From positions 1 to 26,453 of the forward strand of contig NGBS01000646.1 of assembly GCA_002245135.1 (NCBI GenBank): 26,453 nucleotides of DNA, in the 5' to 3' direction. The notes under the pieces are model-generated. The model did not search any database and had not been told where the DNA came from. It was given only the letters and a program-made list of their open reading frames with translations. This document shows positions 18,365-26,360 of the stretch, in pieces (the stretch's first letter is position 1; each line of letters opens with the position of its first letter). The position numbers and the translations under genes are program-made. Source of the stretch: Proteromonas lacertae. Its lineage: Eukaryota; Sar; Bigyra; Opalinata; Proteromonadidae.

Positions 18365-18601
18365 TTAAATAGTCATTTTCCTTTGTTTAGTGATTTCAAT
18401 AAGAGACTGAATATCCTTAAGTGTCTTATCATGTTCTAATCCTTTATTCATCATGGCATCTATATTATTTCTAAGTTCTTCTATGTCTGTATTGTTTGGA
18501 ATACAATTGTGTGCCTTTAAGTATTTGAAAAGAGCCAAAGCTATCATATACAATACAAATACGAGAACTGAAAGCAAAACAGTTATTACATCAAAGTCCA
18601 T
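18365..18601 (-). CDS. Small single-pass membrane protein, copy 2
   Basis: This 78-residue protein starts at ATG 18601 (MDFDVITVLLS) and is a clear paralogue of 16611-16847: both have the membrane segment 'VLLSVLVFVLYMIALALFKYLK', the block 'HNCIP.N.D.E..R.N.D' and the end 'EHDKTLKDIQ.LIE..K.RK.TI'. Identity looks to be above half by eye. The two copies flank the two plus-strand genes at 17205 and 17802, so a local duplication separated by other genes, or two specialised partners, is likely. Function unknown. Confidence 0.7.
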   Translation of the reverse strand: MDFDVITVLLSVLVFVLYMIALALFKYLKAHNCIPNNTDIEELRNNIDAMMNKGLEHDKTLKDIQSLIEITKQRKMTI

Positions 18602-18669
18602 GTGTGTTTATGAGAATCTTATATAAGAAAAACAAAATTAATCAAAGTAATGTATTTATTATCAATAAA

Positions 18670-19275
18670 CTAACTTACAAGACATTGGTTATTATTAATA
18701 TATTCATCCTTAATGGATCTTGGTGATATTGGAGATAAGTCATAATCTGTGAGATTGACATTGTCATTGTCATTTTCAAGCTTGACTTGTATTTCTTCTA
18801 TTTCTTTATTACTACTATCATTAGGAGGAGGAGGAGGAGGTAATATATTAGCTTCATGATTCATCATAATAATACTTTCTAATAATTGATGAGTTTTTTC
18901 AAAAGATGGGTTTCTTTTCTCCTTAATCTTGTTAACACACTCAAGGAACATATTAGGTGTAATGCGCACAGTCTCATCTACATCAGAAATACCTTATCTT
19001 TGAATTAATTTCTCTTTACTCTCATCCCACCAACATCCATTTTTGTATCTATATTCCAAGTCTAATCTATACTGTTCATCGACGTATTTGAGTATATATC
19101 TGATCTCACTATAAGTTAATTCCTTTTTCTCGCCACATATCAAATTCCATAATTTATATTTGGTTGGTGCCCTCATTTTGCCATCCTTTCTAAAGCAATT
19201 AATGAGTATTTGTTTATCAGAGTTCCAAAAGTTATATGGCACTGTTCTAAATTTGTGTTCCTGATCGTTATTCAT
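18670..19275 (-). CDS. Unassigned protein with poly-proline run, one intron candidate
   Basis: ATG 19275 starts an 80-90-residue helical, Lys/Tyr/Trp-containing part ('RYILKYVDEQYRLDLEYRYKNGCWWDE'). An intron candidate, 18978-19019 (GTAAAG...GATGTAG, 42 nt, a multiple of three; a 27-nt alternative shares the same start), joins to a second part in the same frame with a helix ('PNMFLECVNKIKEKRN'), a run of six prolines and an acidic tail. No family recognised. It diverges from the penton-like gene and shares an 85-bp promoter gap with it. Confidence 0.5.
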
Positions 19276-19328
19276 TTTAAAAAAATAAAAGTGTAATTAA
19301 TACTAATAATGACAATATTGACATTATT

Positions 19329-19343
19329 AACGAATTTATTTTC
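19329..19343 (+). promoter_or_regulatory. Promoter-like motif AACGAATTTATTTTC
   Basis: It lies 17 bases before the ATG of the penton-like gene, in the divergent gap with the gene at 19275. It fits the AACG plus AT-rich pattern seen before the ATPase, the protease gene and the 24221 gene. Confidence 0.45.
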
Positions 19344-19360
19344 AAAATAGATTTTATCTT

Positions 19361-20320
19361 ATGTTAGTTTCGAATCATCGTGTATACTACTTAAATTCTG
19401 ATATGATTGTATTATCTGATTCCATGGGTGGAGGAAACAAGTATAAGAAGACATTAAAATTGCAATCATTCGATGATGATTATACTCATGTCAGCTTATT
19501 ACATGCTGTTATACCCAATTCATTCCCAACTATACAGGAAGAAACAAATGATGAGTTTTCATTAGTATTCACATTGGGATGGAGACATGATGTTCAAGTA
19601 GATACACCAAAGTATCCAAACATCGTAAAACACCTCAAAATACCAGAAGGATTCTATGATGAAACTCAGATATTAAGTATGATCAATAATTTAGTCAAAA
19701 ATATGACATATGATGTTTTTGGAATAAATGATGCTGCATATAATACTGAAGGTTCACATGTGTCTATTATACAAGGAAAAGGAGATTTATTTCGTATAGA
19801 CAATTTCGATGATAATCAAACATATCATATTGAGGTAGCTAATGATATGAATATTATATACTATCAAAAAGACCCAGTATATTGGATAGAAAAATTAGAG
19901 ATCATCACCAAAGATCTTAGTTACAAAATATTAGGTATACCTAAAAACAATTACTGGTGTTGTTTTAAAGAATATATTCCATCTGAAGAACCAGAGAATC
20001 AACAAGAAATTATGGTTAAGCCATTCCCATTTACTCAATTACCATTTCGTCCTTCTTTGATATGGGTTAATTCTATATCTATTAGATTAGACATAGTGAA
20101 TATTATGCAGGATTCAAATGTATTAGAAAATATACCCGTTTCAAATCCAGAGTTACCATTTATTACATATCAGAATAATGACATATTGAATACATCAAAG
20201 AGATTCAATAATACCTATAACAATGGTATGATCACTATTCAGATTACTCAACAAAATGGCTATGAACTTAATCTTGATAATATTGAGTTTAATTTAGATA
20301 TTGTTGTATTTAAAGTCTAA
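19361..20320 (+). CDS. Minor capsid (penton-like) protein candidate
   Basis: The 319-residue frame begins at ATG 19361. It has 'RVYYLNSD', then 'YTHVSLLHAVIPNSFPTI' (about 45-62), then 'LKIPEGFYDETQILSMINNLV' (about 88-108), and many predicted strands after it. A strand ending in 'iPnsfy.i' followed by 'iPeG.Y....l...l' is the recurring pattern of penton (minor capsid) proteins in Polintons and related elements. Length also fits. It lies directly before the likely major capsid gene, as is common. It is fully open. The assignment is by motif and context, not by alignment. Confidence 0.65.
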   Translation: MLVSNHRVYYLNSDMIVLSDSMGGGNKYKKTLKLQSFDDDYTHVSLLHAVIPNSFPTIQEETNDEFSLVFTLGWRHDVQVDTPKYPNIVKHLKIPEGFYDETQILSMINNLVKNMTYDVFGINDAAYNTEGSHVSIIQGKGDLFRIDNFDDNQTYHIEVANDMNIIYYQKDPVYWIEKLEIITKDLSYKILGIPKNNYWCCFKEYIPSEEPENQQEIMVKPFPFTQLPFRPSLIWVNSISIRLDIVNIMQDSNVLENIPVSNPELPFITYQNNDILNTSKRFNNTYNNGMITIQITQQNGYELNLDNIEFNLDIVVFKV

Positions 20321-20351
20321 TTTTTATATTTCTTTATTCTTTTGTTTTCTA

Positions 20352-21465
20352 ATGGCTTTATCTATTCCAAAAGAACAGAAACATGGTGTAGATGTCCCTG
20401 TGATGCTACCCTTCTATAATTATGTGAGATTGTCTCCGATGGGATTAACATCAGAATACAAGTTGGATACAAATACTTATTCAGAAGAGATTAGATGGGA
20501 GATAAGTGGAGATAATATTATCAATTTAGCTAAGTCATATATCCAATTCGATATCGAAGTAAAATTAAATTCTTATCGCTGCTTCAACAACAGCATATGC
20601 AGTTCAGTATAAAGATTCAGTTATATTACATTTCAAATTACAATTAGGTAAATTTTATAATACATTTGCTGCATTAAAGAATGATGTATTCTTTGGAGAG
20701 AGAATGTATATATGCATTCGTTTTCAAACCACAAGTAATTATGGTTTATTAAAAGCATATACACCAGATGAATATGCAAGATTGAAAACTGATAAAACAA
20801 AAGATAATGTAAACTATACAGTGTCACATGCAGATGTTGATATTAATGAAGCAATATTCAAGAATTTCAAATTCTATGCTTATATCAACAAGGATACTCA
20901 ATGCAACAATAATACCAAACAATATTGTTTATCAAAACCTATTCAATTCAATGATTTCAGATGTCATCAAATTGTTGTACCATCAGGTGGATCTGGCATA
21001 TTCAATTATTCATTCACATTGAATAGTTCTAATGGACCATTTGTTCGTTACATAATCTATAGGCCATGGATAGAATCATTAAAAAGATATGCACATGTAC
21101 CTGAAAATGCACAATTCAGATGGATGATCAATGACTTTGTCTATCAGCCAGATTATACACTTATGCAATATTATGATAGCTTCATGACTGTCCGTGAATA
21201 TTTCCAAGACTCATGGTATGATATATTCAGAAAAGATGAAAAATTCAATGACAAGTTCTTTGAGATATTGAATTTTGGCTCTAAGGATTTGGATAACATT
21301 AAGAACCAGGCAGGTAGACCTTTGGCTACTGATTTGAAAATAACCTTTGAATTTTCAACACCTGGTACAAATGACTTTACTAATAATGATATCACTCATC
21401 GTTTCTATATCATCACTGGACGTATGGTCACCATTAATGGAAGTGGTATTGTAAGTGTAGTTTAA
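20352..21465 (+). CDS. MCP: Likely major capsid protein (double jelly-roll candidate)
   Basis: The start at ATG 20352 (MALSIPKEQKHG) follows the penton-like gene by 31 bases; the longer frame begins with TTG. The sequence is rich in predicted strands and aromatic residues throughout ('LPFYNYVRLSPMG', 'FNYSFTLNSSNGPFVRYIIYRPWIESL', and a C-terminal 'DITHRFYIITGRMVTINGSG'). About 370 residues is short for a Polinton major capsid protein (often 450-650), which lowers confidence. One frame change lies in the first third; a short intron could explain it, or it is a single break. Position between penton and packaging ATPase supports a capsid role. The ATPase promoter follows directly. Confidence 0.55.
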
Positions 21466-21484
21466 AAATAATCATAATATCGAT

Positions 21485-21499
21485 AACGGCTATATTTCT
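21485..21499 (+). promoter_or_regulatory. Promoter-like motif AACGGCTATATTTCT
   Basis: Located between the capsid gene end and ATG 21527, with its 3' edge 27 bases before the start. It is identical to the 15-mer on the minus strand at 14238-14252, and its first ten bases recur at 26293. Confidence 0.65.
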
Positions 21500-21526
21500 T
21501 ATAATTATGTTTTTGTTATTTTTGTT

Positions 21527-22384
21527 ATGAGTAAAGTTAATTTAGAAAAAATAAACAACATAGTCATAAATCCTGTTGAGACAGTAGTCAAAGGATGTGG
21601 AAAACGCTCCAAAGATAGTGTCCTTGGATATGACTATTTCCAGGAGCCTTTCTGCAACATATTTATTTTAGCTAAGAAAAACAGTGGTAAGACTACACTT
21701 ATATTTAATATGATCCAACACTTGCTGAAAAAGGGATATGACCAAGTAGTGTATTTTTTCGTTGCAACTATATCCAAGGATATCATATATGAGAAAATCA
21801 CTGATATGCTCAAGTATAACCAAATTGAGTACCATTGCTATGATTCAGTAGTGAATGAAGATAGAGTGAATATATTGGATGCTGTATTAGATAATATCAA
21901 AGATATAGACAAAGATAATTATGATTACCCAGAGAATATATTTATATTCGATGATATATCATTTGATTTAAGAAATAAATCCGTTTCTAAATTACTTAAG
22001 TCAAACCGTCATTACAAGTCAAAAGTAATTATATCAAGTCAATATGTCACTGATATTACTCCATCAGTTCGTTTACAGCTTGATTACTGTTTGGTATTCA
22101 AAAACCTGAGTATGGCTAATTTAAGAAATTTGTATGCAAGTTTGGATATATGGATCGATTTTGATGTTTTCAAATCATATTATGATTATGCAACCAAACA
22201 GAGTAATCACTCATTTTTATATATCGATTTATATAATCATGAATTTAGAGTGAATTTTGATAGTAGAATTAGAGATAATAGTAATAATAGCTATAATCAC
22301 AATAATAAATATGATCACCTCATTTCCTATAGCAGCGATGATGAGTCCACTGATTCATCAAGTAGCTCCAGTGATTCGGAATAA
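21527..22384 (+). CDS. ATP: Genome-packaging ATPase (FtsK/HerA type)
   Basis: This enzyme would pump element DNA into the capsid. The 285-residue frame starts at ATG 21527. Walker A is 'AKKNSGKTT' (49-57), preceded by the strand 'CNIFIL'; Walker B is 'NIFIFDDIS' (137-145) with adjacent acidic residues; 'VIISSQYVTD' (about 166-175) provides the Gln found after a strand in HerA-type packaging ATPases. Length and motif order fit the A32-like ATPases of Polintons, virophages and large DNA viruses. The C-terminal 20 or so residues are a Ser/Asp/Glu tract like that of the 17205-17696 gene. Its end overlaps the start of the next gene by about 47-74 bases in another frame. Confidence 0.9.
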   Translation: MSKVNLEKINNIVINPVETVVKGCGKRSKDSVLGYDYFQEPFCNIFILAKKNSGKTTLIFNMIQHLLKKGYDQVVYFFVATISKDIIYEKITDMLKYNQIEYHCYDSVVNEDRVNILDAVLDNIKDIDKDNYDYPENIFIFDDISFDLRNKSVSKLLKSNRHYKSKVIISSQYVTDITPSVRLQLDYCLVFKNLSMANLRNLYASLDIWIDFDVFKSYYDYATKQSNHSFLYIDLYNHEFRVNFDSRIRDNSNNSYNHNNKYDHLISYSSDDESTDSSSSSSDSE

Positions 22385-23519
22385 TAATCCACATATTGTC
22401 ACTAATATAATTATTTTGTTTATTTTGCTATATTTTATGTTTGGCCGTCCTATTAAAAAACAAGCTGTGTCAACAGATCTAACACCTGTCACGAGGGCAC
22501 TGACATCGATTACAAGCAATTTGGGAGAAAAAGTTGGAGATGCTAAATCGATTAGAGACATGTTGGTCGATATCAAGAATAGTGGTACTGGAGGATCATC
22601 TGGATCAGGTGGTGGTATTGATAGTGCAACTAGTGAGAAAATTGATAAAATTGCAGATATTATTGGAATTACTGGATTTGATTCAGATAATTATAGCATT
22701 TTTAAAATGCTTTATAGTACATATTGCACTACAGCTCTAGATGCTGATAATATACATTGGTTATTAGGAGATATTGGCAAACCTGGTATGGATCCAGAAA
22801 CAGATACTTGTATATACTATACTGTACAGAGAACAGAAAAAAAGATAAAAGAATTACATGATAAGATGAAAATGCATTTAATTGGTTCAGGAGATATGGA
22901 TGAATGGGAGAATCCAACTAGTGTATATGGATATACATGGACTACACATGATAAAGTAGATAATATGATAAAAGTATTAGGAAAATCTAAACTAAATGCA
23001 AATGAATTAAGTATGTATAGTATGTTAAACAAGTTAATTAGCTACACTGATATTGCATTTGATACAATAAAACCATACACTTATAGCAAATGGAATAATA
23101 AACTATTATTTTTAGCTGATGGTCAATTAGAAATAAAACAAGCAAGACAAGTTTTACCAACAAATATATGTTATATTAGATATTCAGTTTATCGACAGTT
23201 CTTACAGATAGAAATCTTAAATAACTATAGAATAACAACAAGTGAATTAGAATTTAATACTATACCAAATGAAGAAATAGATAAAATGTTTAGCAAATTA
23301 TTGCCTATAATAACCACAAAAAGAGTAGATGTATTTTTCAATTCATTAATGGGATATCATCAAGTGTGTTTTTTTGATATAACATTTGTTAATAATTCAA
23401 TTAATTTTAAGAATCCAACTACAGAACACAATGTGGATGCATTCGAAGGAAATTGTGTATTATTACCACAAAAAATAATATTACAATATAATCAAATATT
23501 ACCAGGATTTGAAATATAA
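22338..23519 (+). CDS. Unassigned ~390-aa protein with N-terminal membrane segment
   Basis: The frame is open from 22257, but that first codon is TTG. ATG choices are 22311, 22338 and 22341; all lie inside the end of the ATPase gene. I prefer 22338. Near the N terminus is one membrane segment ('IVTNIIILFILLYFMFG', about 20-36), then a helical linker, a Gly/Ser-rich hinge (GTGGSSGSGGG), and a long soluble domain with mixed helices and strands ending 'QILPGFEI'. No family recognised. The layout, a signal-anchor plus glycine hinge plus globular domain, would suit a virion surface or vertex protein, which is speculation. Overlap with the ATPase suggests its messenger starts within the ATPase gene or that the two are coupled. 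Confidence 0.6.
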   Translation: MMSPLIHQVAPVIRNNNPHIVTNIIILFILLYFMFGRPIKKQAVSTDLTPVTRALTSITSNLGEKVGDAKSIRDMLVDIKNSGTGGSSGSGGGIDSATSEKIDKIADIIGITGFDSDNYSIFKMLYSTYCTTALDADNIHWLLGDIGKPGMDPETDTCIYYTVQRTEKKIKELHDKMKMHLIGSGDMDEWENPTSVYGYTWTTHDKVDNMIKVLGKSKLNANELSMYSMLNKLISYTDIAFDTIKPYTYSKWNNKLLFLADGQLEIKQARQVLPTNICYIRYSVYRQFLQIEILNNYRITTSELEFNTIPNEEIDKMFSKLLPIITTKRVDVFFNSLMGYHQVCFFDITFVNNSINFKNPTTEHNVDAFEGNCVLLPQKIILQYNQILPGFEI

Positions 23520-24221
23520 TTAATTCTTCTTGTTTCTCTTGTATTGTTGGTTTTGATTATCACTCTCAGTTCTTCTTTTCATCGGAGCAGGTGTTGTTGG
23601 TACTGGAATAATATCATAATCTGCAGGTTGTGTATACATATTCTCTAAATCTATATCATTTACATCCTGATTCTCAGCACACTGATCCTCATCATCCTCC
23701 TTCTCCTTCTCAAGTTTTTGCTCAAATTTCTTGATACTACTATGCACTTCAAATTTTGGGATAATAGTGTATTTTTCTTTATCCTTCTTATCTAATACAG
23801 TTATCTGTCTAATTCTCAAATCACACTGACACTCATAAAATAAATAACTTGGAGGATCTTTAATCTTGTTTAACCATGCCCAAAATCTGACAGTGTTATT
23901 ATCGTTGTCTTCAGGAAATATCACTTGGAATCCACATTTCTTATAGTCTTTGACCATATTTGAGTCATCTGTATACTTGATGGCATAATCCACAAACATT
24001 TTTTTCAAAGGCTCCTTTACATCTTGATAATAATTTTTAATAGGTCTTCTGTTCTTAAATAAGAATCTTCCCGGAGTAAAACTCATGACATAGTACTTTG
24101 AATCTTCAATCTTTTCTGTATTTGGTTCAGCTTCATTACACCATCCTTTTACAGTTAAATAAGTAACATCTCTATCATCTAATGTGATAAAATTAGATCC
24201 ATTATTGATATTTGAACTCAT
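23520..24221 (-). CDS. Unassigned ~233-aa protein, possible nucleic-acid binder
   Basis: The start is placed at ATG 24221 (MSSNINNG). The frame runs back to an ATG at 24254, but those first bases are themselves the GAAACGGATATATAATA promoter-like motif, so the upstream ATG is unlikely to be used. The body has strands and Cys/Trp residues ('VKGWCNE', 'CQCDLRIRQITVL'), a Lys/Glu-rich helix near 165-180, an acidic Asn/Asp stretch, and a basic end with 'PMKRRTES' and 'QYKRNKKN', which look like nuclear signals. A single-stranded-DNA-binding role is possible but not shown. Its stop directly abuts the convergent gene's stop at 23519, with no spacer. Confidence 0.6.
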   Translation of the reverse strand: MSSNINNGSNFITLDDRDVTYLTVKGWCNEAEPNTEKIEDSKYYVMSFTPGRFLFKNRRPIKNYYQDVKEPLKKMFVDYAIKYTDDSNMVKDYKKCGFQVIFPEDNDNNTVRFWAWLNKIKDPPSYLFYECQCDLRIRQITVLDKKDKEKYTIIPKFEVHSSIKKFEQKLEKEKEDDEDQCAENQDVNDIDLENMYTQPADYDIIPVPTTPAPMKRRTESDNQNQQYKRNKKN

Positions 24222-24235
24222 GCCGCCAAAATGAA

Positions 24236-24252
24236 TATTATATATCCGTTTC
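24236..24252 (-). promoter_or_regulatory. Promoter-like motif GAAACGGATATATAATA
   Basis: On the minus strand, immediately upstream of the chosen start at 24221. It matches the 7878-7893 motif over its first 13 bases. Confidence 0.5.
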
Positions 24253-24403
24253 ACAAAAAAGATTTATGTGGTTTGAATATATTTGATACATTTGGAGCGG
24301 TTATACAAATTACCGCGCATACTATGAACATGTGTAAATTGTATAGTTTGATTACACAAGCTTATTTGATAGATTCCATTTCATCATTTCATTACACTCA
24401 AGT

Positions 24404-24633
24404 ATGTCAGACAATCAAAAAGATACTTCACAAAAATATAAGGATTTAGATTATTGTGATTACATGCCATTCGAAGATGCTGTAAACAGATTCTGGGAGC
24501 GTATGGAGCAATTAGACCCTAATGGAGTGATGCTTTATCTAAAGAGTATAATCGATTTTTAAAGAATTGGAAACAAGAAAGAGAAGAAATAATGAGAAGT
24601 AATTATAATAATTATAATAATAGTAACCATTAG
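24404..24633 (+). CDS. Small acidic/helical protein, about one break
   Basis: ATG 24404 (MSDNQKDTSQ) opens a helical sequence ('FEDAVNRFWERMEQLDPNG') that stays open for 52 codons; coding-like helical text ('FLKNWKQEREEIM') continues in another frame to a Tyr/Asn-rich end at 24631-24633. It is too short for most gene finders. It lies in the gap between two minus-strand genes. No family recognised. Confidence 0.4.
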
Positions 24634-24645
24634 TTAATTAATTAA

Positions 24646-25283
24646 TTACGGTCTATAGTATTCTCTTTTTGATATGACTCCCACAAATTTACAAAGACAA
24701 TGATACACGTTCCATATTAACCGCTCATACTCATCTAACTCCCTCTCCAAATGCACCAACTCATAGTGATTTCCTTCTTTTTCATTATTACGTATACGTT
24801 CCCATAGACATATTAACACATTATGAACTCCAACTTTTACTGGCAGAGTATGGAACAGTATCTTTCAAAACATAATTTTATAGCATCATCTACTCTATTA
24901 CTCACCTCTATACAATCTTCTACACTGAGATTAAAAAATCTTGTTTGAATTCTATAATGAGTTAGAGATTCTTTAAAAATTTCTAAAATATGCTGAATTT
25001 GAGTTATATTGAATTTCACACGTGGTAAACTCTCTTCACCAATTGGTAATGCTAAACCAGCATGTCCCTCACAATCACATATTGCTCTCTCACTATGCTC
25101 CAAAACATCTAAATTAGCTTTATATGTATGCACATCCATTTTCTTTACATCTTTCTCATTGAATAGACATACTGGTTTTACAGCATCTTCAATCGGCAAT
25201 GCTCTTTCTAATTCAGTGAAATCTAGAGGTTTAACAATACTTTTAGGTGAGTCAGTATGTTGTAATGGTGGTATAGCGTTCAT
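24646..25283 (-). CDS. Unassigned ~205-aa helical protein, frame change in middle
   Basis: The start is ATG 25283 (MNAIPPLQH), since the frame upstream begins at TTG. The N-terminal part has prolines and a Cys/His-containing stretch ('SERAICDCEGHAGLALP'), then helices ('QIQHILEIFKESLTHYR', 'DCIEVSNRVDDAIKLCFERY'). Helical coding-like text ('ICLWERIRNNEKEG', 'LERELDEYERLIWNVYHCL') continues in another frame to TAA at 24646-24648. Either one break or a very short intron separates the two. No family is recognised. It is convergent with the small gene at 24404, with only 12 bases between their ends. Confidence 0.45.
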
Positions 25284-25342
25284 GATAAGCAAAAAAAAAA
25301 ATTAATTAAAAAATAAAGTAATTACGTTTAATCACTTAACAC

Positions 25343-25730
25343 TTAAATATCTTCTAAATCTTCTTCTTTATCAAGGTTTTTTGAATCGTCACATTGCATG
25401 TTTGGCTTGACCAAATGCTTATGTTTTTTTGATGGTACTAATTCATCTAATGATTCAGATATAGTACTTAATAATTTTCTTTTAGTGGTGTGGATTACAC
25501 TATCTGGTGTTACAATATCTGCAATATCATAATCATGTACATGTGCCATTTTCCTCCTCATCATCATTGAACTCAGCATCATATTCTACATCATCATCAA
25601 TGAAATCCTTTAAATTACCATTACTATCAACATCACTTGCATTTGGATCATCTTCAGGATCATAGTCATCTGATTCATCGTCAGTACATTCTGCTTCTCC
25701 ATACAAGTACTTATACACATTATCAATCAT
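25343..25730 (-). CDS. Unassigned acidic protein, one very short intron candidate
   Basis: ATG 25730 (MIDNVYKYLYG) opens an acidic frame dominated by Asp/Glu ('DDESDDYDPEDDP'). A 22-nt intron candidate, 25519-25540 (GTACAT...TTGCAG, phase 1), leads into a second part with a basic 'TTKRKLL' and 'PSKKHKH' and a short acidic end at 25343. It resembles the other acidic/basic small proteins of the element in composition. A basic Lys/Arg stretch is encoded just upstream of 25730, so the true start may be further right (an ATG lies near 25820). Function unknown. Confidence 0.45.
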
Positions 25731-25885
25731 ATCCTTTCTCTTTTTCTTTTTTGACTGAATCGCATTTTCTTATCTTCTAAATTTTCTTTCTTTGGTCTTG
25801 ATCATTTGATTTACCCATTATGCTATAACGTGTATGGATTATGGTTGTTTGAATCCATAGAAACAATATACAAAAAATAATAAAA

Positions 25886-25901
25886 TGAAACGAATATATT
25901 T
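25886..25901 (+). promoter_or_regulatory. Promoter-like motif TGAAACGAATATATTT
   Basis: It shares GAAACG plus AT-rich text with the motifs at 7878 and 24252 and is followed by ATTGATATT, also found near other copies. No plus-strand gene starts directly after it, so either it works in both directions for the minus gene near 25730-25820 or it is a relic. Confidence 0.35.
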
Positions 25902-25939
25902 CAAATATTGATATTATGTTAATTATTAACCTATTAATG

Positions 25940-26286
25940 TCATATTTGTCTAGCATATTGCACAGGAGTTAAATTCTGTACTGGGTATGATTGTTGTTGT
26001 TGTATTGGTGCTTTGATTTCTCTCCATTAACACTTCATCTGTCAATTTATTTAATATAGCTTGTGCTTCCTTGAATGTCCATGGATTAATACTCTTTAAC
26101 ATCTGTTGTGCTTCTGGAGGTAATGTTTCGAGTGTTTTCAGTACTTGAGCTTGTTGATCATTTTGTACCGATTGTTGCGATTGTTGATTCGTTGTTGGGC
26201 TGTGGTAGATATTGAGGGTGTTGACCATCTTGTTGATATGCAACACCACTATTAAATGTTATTTGAGGTATTGGACCAGCTGACAT
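25940..26286 (-). CDS. Unassigned Gln/Asn/Pro-rich protein, about two breaks
   Basis: The start is ATG 26286 (MSAGPIPQITFNSG), directly beside the promoter-like motif; the longer frame to 26340 runs through that regulatory sequence. The middle is Gln/Asn-rich, followed by a helical segment ('LKTLETLPPEAQQMLKSI', 'TFKEAQAILNKLTDEVL') and a Gln/Pro-rich end at 25940. Coding-like text changes frame about twice. No family recognised; the composition suits a scaffold or tegument-like protein. Confidence 0.4.
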
Positions 26287-26292
26287 ATTAAA

Positions 26293-26307
26293 AACGGCTA
26301 TAATGTC
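26293..26307 (+). promoter_or_regulatory. Promoter-like motif AACGGCTATAATGTC
   Basis: The first ten bases, AACGGCTATA, match the ATPase and protease-gene motifs. It lies 54 bases before the plus-strand ATG at 26361 and 7 bases from the start of the minus gene at 26286, so it may serve a divergent pair. Confidence 0.5.
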
Positions 26308-26360
26308 AATATTGATATTATTGACTATATTATCACTCAAAAATATAATTATTTCAAATT

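Noticed and set aside
24254-24254. Upstream ATG as the start of the 23520-24221 gene
   Set aside because: The bases from 24236 to 24252 are a promoter-like motif shared with 7878-7893, so translation from within it is unlikely.
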